Below the pieces are notes generated by a model, which did no database searches, was not told the origin of the DNA, and worked only from the letters and a program-made list of their open reading frames with translations. The translations under genes were made by a program, and so were the position numbers. From positions 18,535-82,534 of the forward strand of contig JAGGXR010000115.1 in the NCBI GenBank assembly GCA_021162935.1: 64,000 nt of DNA. The letters are read 5' to 3'. This stretch comes from Deltaproteobacteria bacterium (lineage in GTDB: Bacteria; Myxococcota_A; Polyangia; HGW-17; SLPX01). Shown one piece after another: positions 9,701 to 17,799 of the stretch (position 1 is the stretch's first letter; each line of letters starts with the position of its first letter).

Positions 9701-12700
9701 GGTCCATCCACCGACCCGACTCGGCCAGGAGCCGCTCCAACACTTCTTCAATCGGCCCGGTCGTTCCCACGCGACCCACCAAGGAAACCAGCGTCTCGAT
9801 GGCCCCCTCGGAATCTTCGAGGGTCTCTCGCTGATGTCGCGCCAATTCCAATCCAATGGACACGAGAGTCTCTCCCTCGGCCCGGGCCAGTTCCAACTTC
9901 AGCTTGCGCTGCCGCTGCTCAGCCGACAGCTTGTCCGACATCACGTCAAGGGCCTGTCTCGCCTTCTCGTTGTCAGGGGCAAGGTCCAACACCTCGGTAT
10001 AGGCAACCAAAGCCTGCTCGGGCTGTCCGCGGGCTTCAGCCAACGAGGCGAGTTCGAGGTACTTCGAGACTCGATCCGCATCGGAAGGTGCACAGGCGAT
10101 CCACTGCTGCAAGCGATGTTCGAGCGCCTCCGCATCCTCGGTTGTCCTCAGATTCTCGATGCAGACTTCGAGAGACTCAAGAACCGTCGGGTCCACGGAC
10201 ACGATGCGATTGTGAATCTCGACGGCATCTAAACCGTGCTCACTCGATGCATTGGCGGCCTGGCGCAACAACTGGAGCGTTCCGCCCACGTCCTGGCTCC
10301 TGGCCGCTGCAAACCGCAAACCGTCACAGTAGGCCGCCCATCGCTTGGTTGCGCCCGCCAAAGTTTCGATGTCATCCGTGGAAACAGTCGGAGCCTGCTC
10401 GAGGATGGCGGTCATCAGGTCCTGGGCTCGTTCCTTGTCCTTGAGAAGGGTCTGATACTGCTTCGCCAATCCCGGCATGTGGTCCATCCTGGCGTCCGAG
10501 TCGATCCATGCCGCTTCTGCCATGGGCAGAAAATAGTCCCACTGTTTGAGCCTCTTGGCCGCCTTTTCGAGGAAATCCTGCAGCTTGTCCGGCGCACTGG
10601 CACGATACATCAGCTCCAGTTGATGGAATGCGCCGAGTCGGTCCGACAGCTTGCCGAGCAAGACGTCGTGACGCTCCCTGACCAATTCCATGAACCTGGC
10701 TCGATCCACGGTGCTGAGTAGATCTCCCATGGTCTCGCCCAACTCGGTCCACAATTCATACTTGCCAGCGACCTCCTGGAGTTCCTTCCAGACCTCCTCG
10801 TCCGCCGTGTCCACCAAAAAAGCCCGCCGCACCAGATGAAACGCGCGCGGCCCGTTGTCCAGCTTCTCGACGACCAGGGCGGCAGCCGTCCTCAACAGGA
10901 TCGACCGGCGTCCCGGATCCGATCGAGCCACCGACTGGTATGCCGCCATGACCTGCTCGTATCGCCCCACCTTGTCGGCAATCTGAATGAGCCCATCAAA
11001 GACCGCCTGGCCCGGATCGACACCATGGAAGCTCTCCAAGATCATGGCCATGGCACGATCGGGTGCCTCAAGAGCCTCGGAACAAATACGTGCCCCTCGA
11101 AGTCGGAGGGGGACCAGATCGGCGCCTCGATCCGCCAATTCATCCAGCAGAGACAGAAAATCTTCCACGCGTCCAGTCTCAATCGCCAGAGCCTCGAGCA
11201 CGTTGAGGGCCTCGTCCGTCGGCGACTCCATAACCGCCACAGACCGCAGCATGCGATAACGATCCGTCCCCTCGAATCCATCCGCAACCAGACGCAAAAG
11301 ACCCGCCCGTGCACGAACGTCGTCAATCTGGCAGTTCAAAAATTCGGTCAGGGCCACGGCCCTATCCGGCTTACCTGCATCGATCCACAACCTCACCAAC
11401 CCTTCTCCCGCCTCGAGATTGGATGGAACGAGTCTCAAGACTCGCTCGTAGAAAGCAGCAGCCCGAACGACCTGTCCCTGATCTCGGGCTGCAGAAGCGC
11501 CACGCAGCAACGCCGACACCTTGGCCTCGATCGCCTCACTCGCCCTTGCCTGACGTTCCAAGAACAGAATCATCCGATCGCGATCGCCAAGATCGCCAAG
11601 GAGCGTCACAGCCGCATCCAGAGCCTGCAAATCGTCGGGAGCCCGATCCAGGACCCGAAGCCACGCAGCCAGGGCACGCTCCGAATTCGACAGGTTATCC
11701 TGAGCATTGATCGCCGCTTCTCGACAATGATCAAGTGCCACCTGAGGATCGTCTGCCATGGCGATCTCGCGTGCCAAAGCTCGGTCGAGTGCATCGAACT
11801 CCCCGCGGCGCCTGTGTAGAGCCATCAACTCGTTGCGGGCCTCCACGTCTTCTGGATCCAAGGTCAGCACGTCGCGCCAGCAGGCCTCGGCTTCGTCGTC
11901 GTTGCTCAATTGATGTGCATACAAACTGCCGAGCTGGCTCAAAATCGCTTTCTTGCCGGAAGGATCCCGACGAAGGTCCAGTTGCTTCCTCAGAGCAGTG
12001 GCGAGTTCCTCCCATCGCTCCACCTTTTCGTAGAGATCCGCCAGGGCCAACCAACTCGTCATGTCCTCCGGCTTAACCGTGGACCGTTGCACCCACAGGT
12101 CGATAGCACGATCGACGTCGCCCATCTCCCTGTCCGCCACCAACGCCATACGCTCGAGCACGGAAGCCTTCAAATCCCGGTCATCGACTCCATGGAGTCT
12201 CTTTTCCAAAAGGGCCAGCAGTTCCTCGAATTGGCCGGCTTCCTTGAGCACCTGCTCTACTGCGGCCGATGCGTCCTCATCGGCAGGACTCTTTTCCAGG
12301 ACACGTCGGTACAACCCAGTGGCCTCCTTGTGCCTGCCCCCCTTCCACATCTCGTCAGCGGCCATCCGCGTCAGGGCGGACACGGCCTCGGCTGGCAATA
12401 CATCCTCGGATGATTGGACGAGGCCGCCCAGCCCACTCCAGTCTTTCTGGCGTGCCAACACCTCTGCCTTGGCCAACAAGGCGATGGCATCCGTTCCTCC
12501 GTCGGCGAGCAGTTCTTCGACCAAGGTCCGAGCCTGTTCGTAGTCCTTGGACCCATACAGGCTCAACTCCACCACCTGACGAATTTGCACGCGACGCTCA
12601 GCTGCCTCCTCCCCCTGCGCATCGTCCACCAGAAACGCCGCCAACTCTTTCCAGCGCTCCGTGTCTCGATAAAGCTTCATCAATTCGGAACGAACTTCGT

Positions 12701-13952
12701 ACTCACGCGCCCCCAACTTCCAGAGCTTTTCCCACGCAGCCATCGCCATGTCGGCGGAATCCAACCGTTTCATCGCCATCTGAGCCGCACGACGGGTCCG
12801 CTCCATCCGCTCTGCCGGATCCCAAGTCGTCTCTGCGCCACGGACCAGCAGCGTATACAACTTCTGCCACTGCCCCTTCTTTTCGTAAAAGTCGGTCAAA
12901 AACTCCATGGCGTCGCGGCTGGCCGGATCCTCTTCCAACTCTTCTTCGAACACCGAGCGCGCCTGTTCCAAATCCCGCAACCGATCCCGAAAAATTCGAC
13001 CAAGGTCTCCAAGCAGGGTCGCTCGTGCCGATCCAGAACGAGCCCAGACAGCGCCATCGAGCGCCTGCCTCGTCAGGGTCGCCAGTTCCTCCCATCGCTG
13101 CTTCAGGGCCAGGCGATGCGCCTGTTCTTGATAGGCATCCCGGTCCATATCGAATTCGGACTGGCCGGCCGCACCCTCATGGCGGACCGCTTCCGCCTCG
13201 TCCTCGGTCGACGTCTCCGAGCCCACCTCGTGCGGTTCGGTTCCTGTGTCGCCTCCAACCGTCTGATTCAAGCCGGGCTCTCCCGCCGAAGCTTGCGTTT
13301 CCATGGATGCTTCAGCTGCCGATTCGCTCCCTGATTCTTCTGTCGCCTCGACCGCTTCGGCCACCTCCTCGACCACCTCGGCGTCGGACACCTCGATCGC
13401 TCCCCCACTCGTCTGTGCGTCCTCGATGACCACGTCGTCTGTCATCTGCTCGGGCAGAGGAGCCGTGGATTGACCCTCGGCGAAGCCCTCCCTGGTCTCC
13501 GGGGTCAGTGTGGGTTCGGCGTCGCCGAAACCAGCGGCCACATCCAACGCCCGACGGCCCGATTGGAGATCCCCATGCTCAGAATCAAGATTCAGTTCCG
13601 CTGTCGGACGGTCCAAAAAGGCTGCGTTCTCCCCCATGTCATCCAGGTCCTCCAGGTCGACGCGCTGCACCCTTGCAGACTCCAGGACATCGGAACGAAA
13701 TGCCACCGCCGTCTTCTCTTTGTCATCGTCACCGCTGATCTCGCCGATACGAACCTCGCCGGTGTTTTCCACGACCAACAGGTCCTCATCCAAGAACTCC
13801 ACATCGTCCGGATCCACATCCTGGTCACCAAGCTGCACGATGTCGCTGTCCGACTCCTCCGACCCAACATCGAGGTCGCCCTTTGGTTTGCTCTCTCGGG
13901 ATGCCGATGTGTTCTTGGCTCGTCGTGATCTGGTACCTTCGCGTTTCTTCAT
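6744..13952 (-). CDS. Giant TPR protein (2402 aa)
   Basis: The ATG at 13952 (MKKREGTRSRRAK) has AGAGGG 8 nt upstream and sits about 65 nt from a good promoter; an upstream in-frame start at 14009 would precede nearly all of the leader. The first 270 residues are highly acidic and low in complexity (Asp/Glu/Ser). From about residue 280 to 2050 there are dozens of 34-residue tetratricopeptide repeats, recognisable by W..L...Y and A...Y..AL patterns. The last 300 or so residues are not TPR and form a mixed alpha/beta domain (GQGRSLVVGVGQGPQLLLD). There is no signal peptide or membrane segment, so it is probably a cytoplasmic scaffold. Similar proteins occur in predatory and gliding deltaproteobacteria; the exact function is unknown. 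Confidence 0.85.
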   Translation of the reverse strand: MKKREGTRSRRAKNTSASRESKPKGDLDVGSEESDSDIVQLGDQDVDPDDVEFLDEDLLVVENTGEVRIGEISGDDDKEKTAVAFRSDVLESARVQRVDLEDLDDMGENAAFLDRPTAELNLDSEHGDLQSGRRALDVAAGFGDAEPTLTPETREGFAEGQSTAPLPEQMTDDVVIEDAQTSGGAIEVSDAEVVEEVAEAVEATEESGSESAAEASMETQASAGEPGLNQTVGGDTGTEPHEVGSETSTEDEAEAVRHEGAAGQSEFDMDRDAYQEQAHRLALKQRWEELATLTRQALDGAVWARSGSARATLLGDLGRIFRDRLRDLEQARSVFEEELEEDPASRDAMEFLTDFYEKKGQWQKLYTLLVRGAETTWDPAERMERTRRAAQMAMKRLDSADMAMAAWEKLWKLGAREYEVRSELMKLYRDTERWKELAAFLVDDAQGEEAAERRVQIRQVVELSLYGSKDYEQARTLVEELLADGGTDAIALLAKAEVLARQKDWSGLGGLVQSSEDVLPAEAVSALTRMAADEMWKGGRHKEATGLYRRVLEKSPADEDASAAVEQVLKEAGQFEELLALLEKRLHGVDDRDLKASVLERMALVADREMGDVDRAIDLWVQRSTVKPEDMTSWLALADLYEKVERWEELATALRKQLDLRRDPSGKKAILSQLGSLYAHQLSNDDEAEACWRDVLTLDPEDVEARNELMALHRRRGEFDALDRALAREIAMADDPQVALDHCREAAINAQDNLSNSERALAAWLRVLDRAPDDLQALDAAVTLLGDLGDRDRMILFLERQARASEAIEAKVSALLRGASAARDQGQVVRAAAFYERVLRLVPSNLEAGEGLVRLWIDAGKPDRAVALTEFLNCQIDDVRARAGLLRLVADGFEGTDRYRMLRSVAVMESPTDEALNVLEALAIETGRVEDFLSLLDELADRGADLVPLRLRGARICSEALEAPDRAMAMILESFHGVDPGQAVFDGLIQIADKVGRYEQVMAAYQSVARSDPGRRSILLRTAAALVVEKLDNGPRAFHLVRRAFLVDTADEEVWKELQEVAGKYELWTELGETMGDLLSTVDRARFMELVRERHDVLLGKLSDRLGAFHQLELMYRASAPDKLQDFLEKAAKRLKQWDYFLPMAEAAWIDSDARMDHMPGLAKQYQTLLKDKERAQDLMTAILEQAPTVSTDDIETLAGATKRWAAYCDGLRFAAARSQDVGGTLQLLRQAANASSEHGLDAVEIHNRIVSVDPTVLESLEVCIENLRTTEDAEALEHRLQQWIACAPSDADRVSKYLELASLAEARGQPEQALVAYTEVLDLAPDNEKARQALDVMSDKLSAEQRQRKLKLELARAEGETLVSIGLELARHQRETLEDSEGAIETLVSLVGRVGTTGPIEEVLERLLAESGRWMDLADFVERRGDAQQDHQVALRAFEEALTIRLEHERDQGAQVPDHAVRIEGLCRKVLGVNPEDTQALVLLLFDLRSQGQYQEMAEQLEKVAGVSTEPERRFWALSELARVYEWGLSDPGEAGRIYRLLEETEMGAGCARLALARLAGQDGDWSGYIRWREAEAATQPDVVASLVYCHLAEVNDRFLQQTHSTLSLYRKARLLDETNPLAKVALKALGRRVKSWKKGATLLPDGEELDFEQAGAKLLEFARSASGEERRQWLWKTVVVRPDAVDAWDLLAEEYGRMADWEHKARALWAGVQALDRTTAPGRELATEVDRLHATAAAWRAASKERDADILEHRAFELNPKDVRAALAVANERFDREDFRGAFKLFGELATRSDLAMLDVGQQAMVSYRLGESALRMGDPHKAQDAFRKALEKQPLHAGALIGLGGELVHDGRNVDAARTFLRALVVANQSEARAHVYSSLGVLLEDAFGHYEEAGACYGRAMQEGAEQLDVMWRALRFMQRSERLEEAAELVSRMLKLVTDPEDLAALWVARGQIHAAHEGQEDQAMEAFDMALSYEPGNRGALDGLAAILERRGEWGQLLEVLEATQDLLSEEKRSEVLVRMADIASERFGDSEKAEAYLRMAAELRPNRQVFERLKTMYESKEDYTEELKMVLAGMVRFGPPYFDLIVRLGNMLVAEGRRRWAWCLLSLLSEVRKVDRDLKSSLRDMRKEFDKSFVPVVTEDDYEKMVRSPDHSKTLQEALAEMEQVVDLSRWSDFGSSTAIGERTGLGNAFGEVAKSLGLDHGMAWRVDGQGRSLVVGVGQGPQLLLDAEFARRLVQNEVRFVFGYGMELSRPGNRILAVGDDADRLLFGEALLAWLDDRTVSAAAQTLADAFKEALGEERSAALAQQLDAVRGVAPADLVAKQWIAVQATARRVGLLMSGELHLTLRALDRLAGEQSSLQVDVVSDLDERITAHPEWVDLLAWAADARFEGLLLG

Positions 13953-14024
13953 GGAAATACCCTCTTGTGACGTCCACGTAACAGTCTTGGATTTGAAACC
14001 AGTGCACAACCCGTGCGTGGAATC

Positions 14025-14053
14025 ACATTATCTTCGACAGACGCGTCCGTCAA
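14025..14053 (-). promoter_or_regulatory. Sigma-70 promoter for the giant TPR gene
   Basis: On the minus strand, TTGACG, a 17-nt spacer and TAATGT predict transcription starting near 14018. This supports the ATG at 13952 over the upstream candidate at 14009. Confidence 0.55.
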
Positions 14054-14069
14054 GGCGTGGAAAATTCAA

Positions 14070-14098
14070 TTGAACATGACCGTCATTCACCGTACAAA
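14070..14098 (+). promoter_or_regulatory. Sigma-70 promoter for the three-repeat protein gene
   Basis: TTGAAC (14070-14075), a 17-nt spacer and TACAAA (14093-14098) predict a start near 14105. This falls after the farthest upstream in-frame start codon and supports the ATG at 14184. It faces away from the TPR promoter, 16 nt apart. Confidence 0.5.
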
Positions 14099-14183
14099 TG
14101 ATGGGGTCAAAGGGAACCGTGCCAGTCTCGAAACGTACATGATCCTTGCGGGTCTCGGCCTTGCATCGACGTTGGAGTTGTCC

Positions 14184-16088
14184 ATGCCCAAAGAATTCGA
14201 CCCTAATGAACCACCTCCGCCAGACAACGACCTCGAACAGCCTGTGTCCGACCGGGATTCGTCTGGGGAATACGTGCAGGAAATCGTACTCGACGTGATC
14301 GCAGAAGACGATGAGACGATTCCCGATACCTTTCGCGGCTGCAGCGTCGTGGAACTCAAGACTCCCCACGGATCCTCTGTAATTTACAAAGGCCGAGACG
14401 GCTTTGCCGTCTCCGAAGACCAGGCGAAAATCCTCATCCAGGCCTACCGACTCGAACAGGAATCCCTCGTCGGTCGCGGAGAACTGGCAACAGACCGCCG
14501 GAAGAAAGAGTCGTCATGGGAGACCCCTATTCCTGGGGACATGGTACTTCGTTCCCTTGGGTACGGCCCCGACGTTCCGGAAAAACTCCAGGGAAGCCAC
14601 CTTATCCAACGGGGGAACAAACGCTTCTATCTCAGTCTGGATGGAGAGGCGATTCCAGAAGAAGTAGGGCTCGCCCTCCTCGAAGCATTCCAGGAACAAG
14701 CGCAACCTGCTTCCACCCTTGTCCCACGCGACGAAGCGAGCGAAGATGAACCCACACAGAGCACGAATCCGGCGGCAATCGCTGCCGAGCAAAGCCTTTC
14801 TGACGACGCGCATGGACTGAATGCACCACCGACGCCTCCGAACACGATCCCCCCCAAAAACACGACTGCGCCTTCCGACGTCGTCGACGAACTGCCGGAC
14901 CGCGAGGAAATTCCAAAAATACTACGAGGAAGCCGCCTCATTCGCTCCTCCGAAGGCTTCTTCTTCGAAACTCGCTCAGGTGAACGGGTTCCCAAGGAAG
15001 TCGGCGAATCCCTGATGGAGGCATGGGAGGCGGAACTGGCCACCCAGACTGTCACGGACGCGCGCAGCCCCTTTGCCCAACCAGCATCCACCCGCTTCGC
15101 ACCTTCATCGGAGATCCCATTGCCCGATGAGAAGAACCACCAGGAGGGACCCACAGACGATCAGGCCGCCCTGGATCGACTCGCGGCCGAGCACGATGCT
15201 CAGACATCGGAACCACCGACAGGCCCAACCCCTCAACAAACCAGGGACGATGGGTCGATCTCGCAGGACGTTCGCCCCGAGACCGGACCGTCTGACGATC
15301 TGAATACGACGATCGACGAACAACGCGGCGAGGAGCGCTCGGCTGGCGCGAAACTCGGCAATGACGTTCCATCACCACAGCCTTCTGCAACGCAGGGCGA
15401 TGTGCGTCCCCTTTCAGGGGCCGCCCTGGACGAAGCGCTCGATCGAATCAAGTATCAGGCAGAACTCCTACGCAGAGACCTGGCCACTGGGGTCATCCGA
15501 GTCAAAGAATTCGCTCCGGACTCCGATGAGTTCGTTGCAGCCTTCTGGATGGCCGTGGACATGCCCTGCCAGGACGCCAGATTGGAACGTCTCGTTCAGC
15601 GAAGCCTGGACATCCGCGAATCTCTGCTGACGACATGGAAAGACGCAGCGGATCGAAAGGCACAATCCTGGCGTAAGGACCTGGAACAGGGGCAGCTCAT
15701 CCTGGCGTCGGTGAACCCGATTCAGGTCAAGGATCTGGACCTCGTGGCCCTTGTCAGCCTCGTACGGCTCAGGTCATCGACCCAACGCAATAAACTCCAG
15801 CGCCTTTGTGATCGGATCGAACAGGGCGTCATGGACACGTTTCGAGATCGCCTCAAACAATCCGCCATCGTGGAGGAAATCGTCGCCACGAGCAAGGATG
15901 CCTTCGTGCAGGGCAATGATGCAAAAGAAGCCGTCAGCCTGCTCGTCGCCGAGCACATGGACGCATCCATCGAAGCCGTCCTGGACGACGTACGTGGCGA
16001 CGAAGGTCTGGTCATTCCCAACCTTGCTCACCACCTCGCCACCACCTTGACCCCCGCCGTGACGAGTCTCGTCGAACGCATCGTGTAG
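14184..16088 (+). CDS. Acidic protein with three copies of an uncharacterised ~40-residue repeat
   Basis: The start chosen is ATG 14184 (MPKEFDPNEPPPP), with GGAG 6 nt upstream. The 634-residue product has no signal peptide. Three related segments occur at about residues 46-90, 131-170 and 243-283. Each follows the pattern (I/V)P..(F/L).G..(L/V)I, a short beta stretch, (V/I)P.E.G..L.EA(F/W). They are separated by Pro/Ser/Thr/Asp-rich linkers. From about residue 415 to the end the protein is helical (ALDEALDRIKYQAELLRRDL) without known motifs. Nothing indicates an enzyme. The divergent arrangement with the giant TPR gene hints at shared regulation. I do not recognise the family. Confidence 0.75.
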   Translation: MPKEFDPNEPPPPDNDLEQPVSDRDSSGEYVQEIVLDVIAEDDETIPDTFRGCSVVELKTPHGSSVIYKGRDGFAVSEDQAKILIQAYRLEQESLVGRGELATDRRKKESSWETPIPGDMVLRSLGYGPDVPEKLQGSHLIQRGNKRFYLSLDGEAIPEEVGLALLEAFQEQAQPASTLVPRDEASEDEPTQSTNPAAIAAEQSLSDDAHGLNAPPTPPNTIPPKNTTAPSDVVDELPDREEIPKILRGSRLIRSSEGFFFETRSGERVPKEVGESLMEAWEAELATQTVTDARSPFAQPASTRFAPSSEIPLPDEKNHQEGPTDDQAALDRLAAEHDAQTSEPPTGPTPQQTRDDGSISQDVRPETGPSDDLNTTIDEQRGEERSAGAKLGNDVPSPQPSATQGDVRPLSGAALDEALDRIKYQAELLRRDLATGVIRVKEFAPDSDEFVAAFWMAVDMPCQDARLERLVQRSLDIRESLLTTWKDAADRKAQSWRKDLEQGQLILASVNPIQVKDLDLVALVSLVRLRSSTQRNKLQRLCDRIEQGVMDTFRDRLKQSAIVEEIVATSKDAFVQGNDAKEAVSLLVAEHMDASIEAVLDDVRGDEGLVIPNLAHHLATTLTPAVTSLVERIV

Positions 16089-16103
16089 CTGACGATCCGT
16101 CAG
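16089..16103. terminator. Short hairpin between convergent genes
   Basis: CTGACG-ATC-CGTCAG lies directly after the stop at 16088, in a 25-nt convergent gap. It has a 6-bp stem and a triloop but no clear T-tract, so termination activity is uncertain. Confidence 0.3.
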
Positions 16104-16113
16104 GATATTTCGG

Positions 16114-17766
16114 TCACCTGGGCACCCACAAATATCTCGGAGTGCAGCGATTCCCGGTCAGAACGCCCGGTGCCTGCCCAAGTCGGGATAGGTCTTGTGT
16201 CTGTCGATAATATCTGACGAGGCCGGGCAACTGATACGTGTAGGTTCGGTCATGGATCACGGCGGCCCAACGATGAGACGCAAAGGCATCGACAATCGAA
16301 CGCCGAAACGCCGCCTTGATGCGCTGATCCCGCTCGGGATCTCCCGTGATGCCATGCGCCCATACTGATGCATCGTTGACTCCCATAATGTGCATGTGGC
16401 CCTGCCCACCAGCTAAAACATTGTAAAAGGGATGATAAGGGACAAAGGTTCTAGGACCCAATCGATGGAGGCGCGCCACCAACCTACGGGCATCCTGCAC
16501 CATGTCTGTGCTGGGCACCAAGGGACTCGTGTCGACCCAACGGATCAAAATATGGGAGGACAGGAGCATCACGGCTGCCAATGCTATGACGTGGGAATCG
16601 ATCCCCAACCCTCTTGAGGAAGACCGTCGCAGCACGAACCGATCCCAGAGACTCCTCAAGGACCAGCGTTGCGGCGGAGACCGCACAGAGGACGGCAATT
16701 CGACGGCGACCACGCCTGCTGCCACCGCTGAAAAATACAGCCCCGGAATCAACGCATTGTCGTACGCACCCTGGGTCGCGGACCCGACAGCGGACGTGGC
16801 CAACCCGCACAAGGCCATGGTGACCCAAAAAAAGGACAGGCGACTTCCGACGCCATTGACCACCACCACCACCATCCAAACTGCAAGAAGCGACCAGACG
16901 GGAAAAGCGAACAGGATGATACGCTCGGGGGTCCCAGGCCAAAGGCGTTCATGAATAAACCGATGCGACTGGTGGAGTCGATAGATGTAGACCCACATCC
17001 ACCCGTCAGACGACCATTGGCCGATCAGCACCAGTGCCACGTCCAGCCCCACGGTCGCAGCGGCAAACAGCAGCGCCTGCCGCCAGCGGCCGACGAGCGC
17101 CAAGGCTCCGACGGCAGCCACCACGAACGGAGCCGCCGTCTGTTTCGTAAAAAAGGCCGCGCTCATGACCAAAGCGCCCACCAAAGTGCGCCGGTAGGAC
17201 AAATCTCCAACTGGCGACAGGACCGCCAACCCGGTAACCGTCAACAAGAGCCACAGAGAGTCATTTCTGACGAGATCGAACCAAGAGCCGCACACGGGAT
17301 AGGCGACCGCCACCACCGCGGTGGTCAGCAAGGCGACCGTCCAGGCATGGAGGCGCGAAGACCGCCAGACCCTGCTCGTTCGAATCACGATCATCGCCGC
17401 CACAAAGAGCGCGCCAGCAAAGGACAGAATCGAAACCAATCTTCCGGTCAGATATCCAAGCCCGAACAACCAGCCCACTATGGCCAGCAGAGCAGGATGA
17501 AGGGGGGTATACAGAAAGGGAACGAAATCCACCGTGGGGGCGACGTAGATTCCCTGGCCGGCCAGGAGGCGATGAGCATGGACGAGGACACCACCCTCCA
17601 TCCATTCGAGGTCGAGTGGATAGGTCAAGCGGTACGCAAACACCGTGAACAACTGAATCACGGCGCCGACGGCCAACAGGACGAAGGGCACCATGGGGAT
17701 CCAGGTTCTCCAGTCCTGCGCCAACGAACCGACCTGGCTGCCGGCTCTGCGAAGCCACTTCGTCAT
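16114..17766 (-). CDS. GT-C-type integral membrane glycosyltransferase
   Basis: The 550-residue protein has about ten to twelve hydrophobic segments. The first periplasmic loop carries an acidic motif (YPLDLEWMEGG, about residues 52-62), the position where ArnT/PMT-family GT-C enzymes hold their catalytic Asp/Glu. It probably transfers a sugar from a polyprenyl-phosphate donor in the periplasm; the acceptor is unknown. The C-terminal 120 residues are soluble. It starts 33 nt after the preceding large membrane-protein gene, so the two are likely co-transcribed and work on the same envelope glycan. Confidence 0.75.
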   Translation of the reverse strand: MTKWLRRAGSQVGSLAQDWRTWIPMVPFVLLAVGAVIQLFTVFAYRLTYPLDLEWMEGGVLVHAHRLLAGQGIYVAPTVDFVPFLYTPLHPALLAIVGWLFGLGYLTGRLVSILSFAGALFVAAMIVIRTSRVWRSSRLHAWTVALLTTAVVAVAYPVCGSWFDLVRNDSLWLLLTVTGLAVLSPVGDLSYRRTLVGALVMSAAFFTKQTAAPFVVAAVGALALVGRWRQALLFAAATVGLDVALVLIGQWSSDGWMWVYIYRLHQSHRFIHERLWPGTPERIILFAFPVWSLLAVWMVVVVVNGVGSRLSFFWVTMALCGLATSAVGSATQGAYDNALIPGLYFSAVAAGVVAVELPSSVRSPPQRWSLRSLWDRFVLRRSSSRGLGIDSHVIALAAVMLLSSHILIRWVDTSPLVPSTDMVQDARRLVARLHRLGPRTFVPYHPFYNVLAGGQGHMHIMGVNDASVWAHGITGDPERDQRIKAAFRRSIVDAFASHRWAAVIHDRTYTYQLPGLVRYYRQTQDLSRLGQAPGVLTGNRCTPRYLWVPR

Positions 17767-17799
17767 GGTCGCCGCCCCTGAGACGATCGGGGCACCCGA

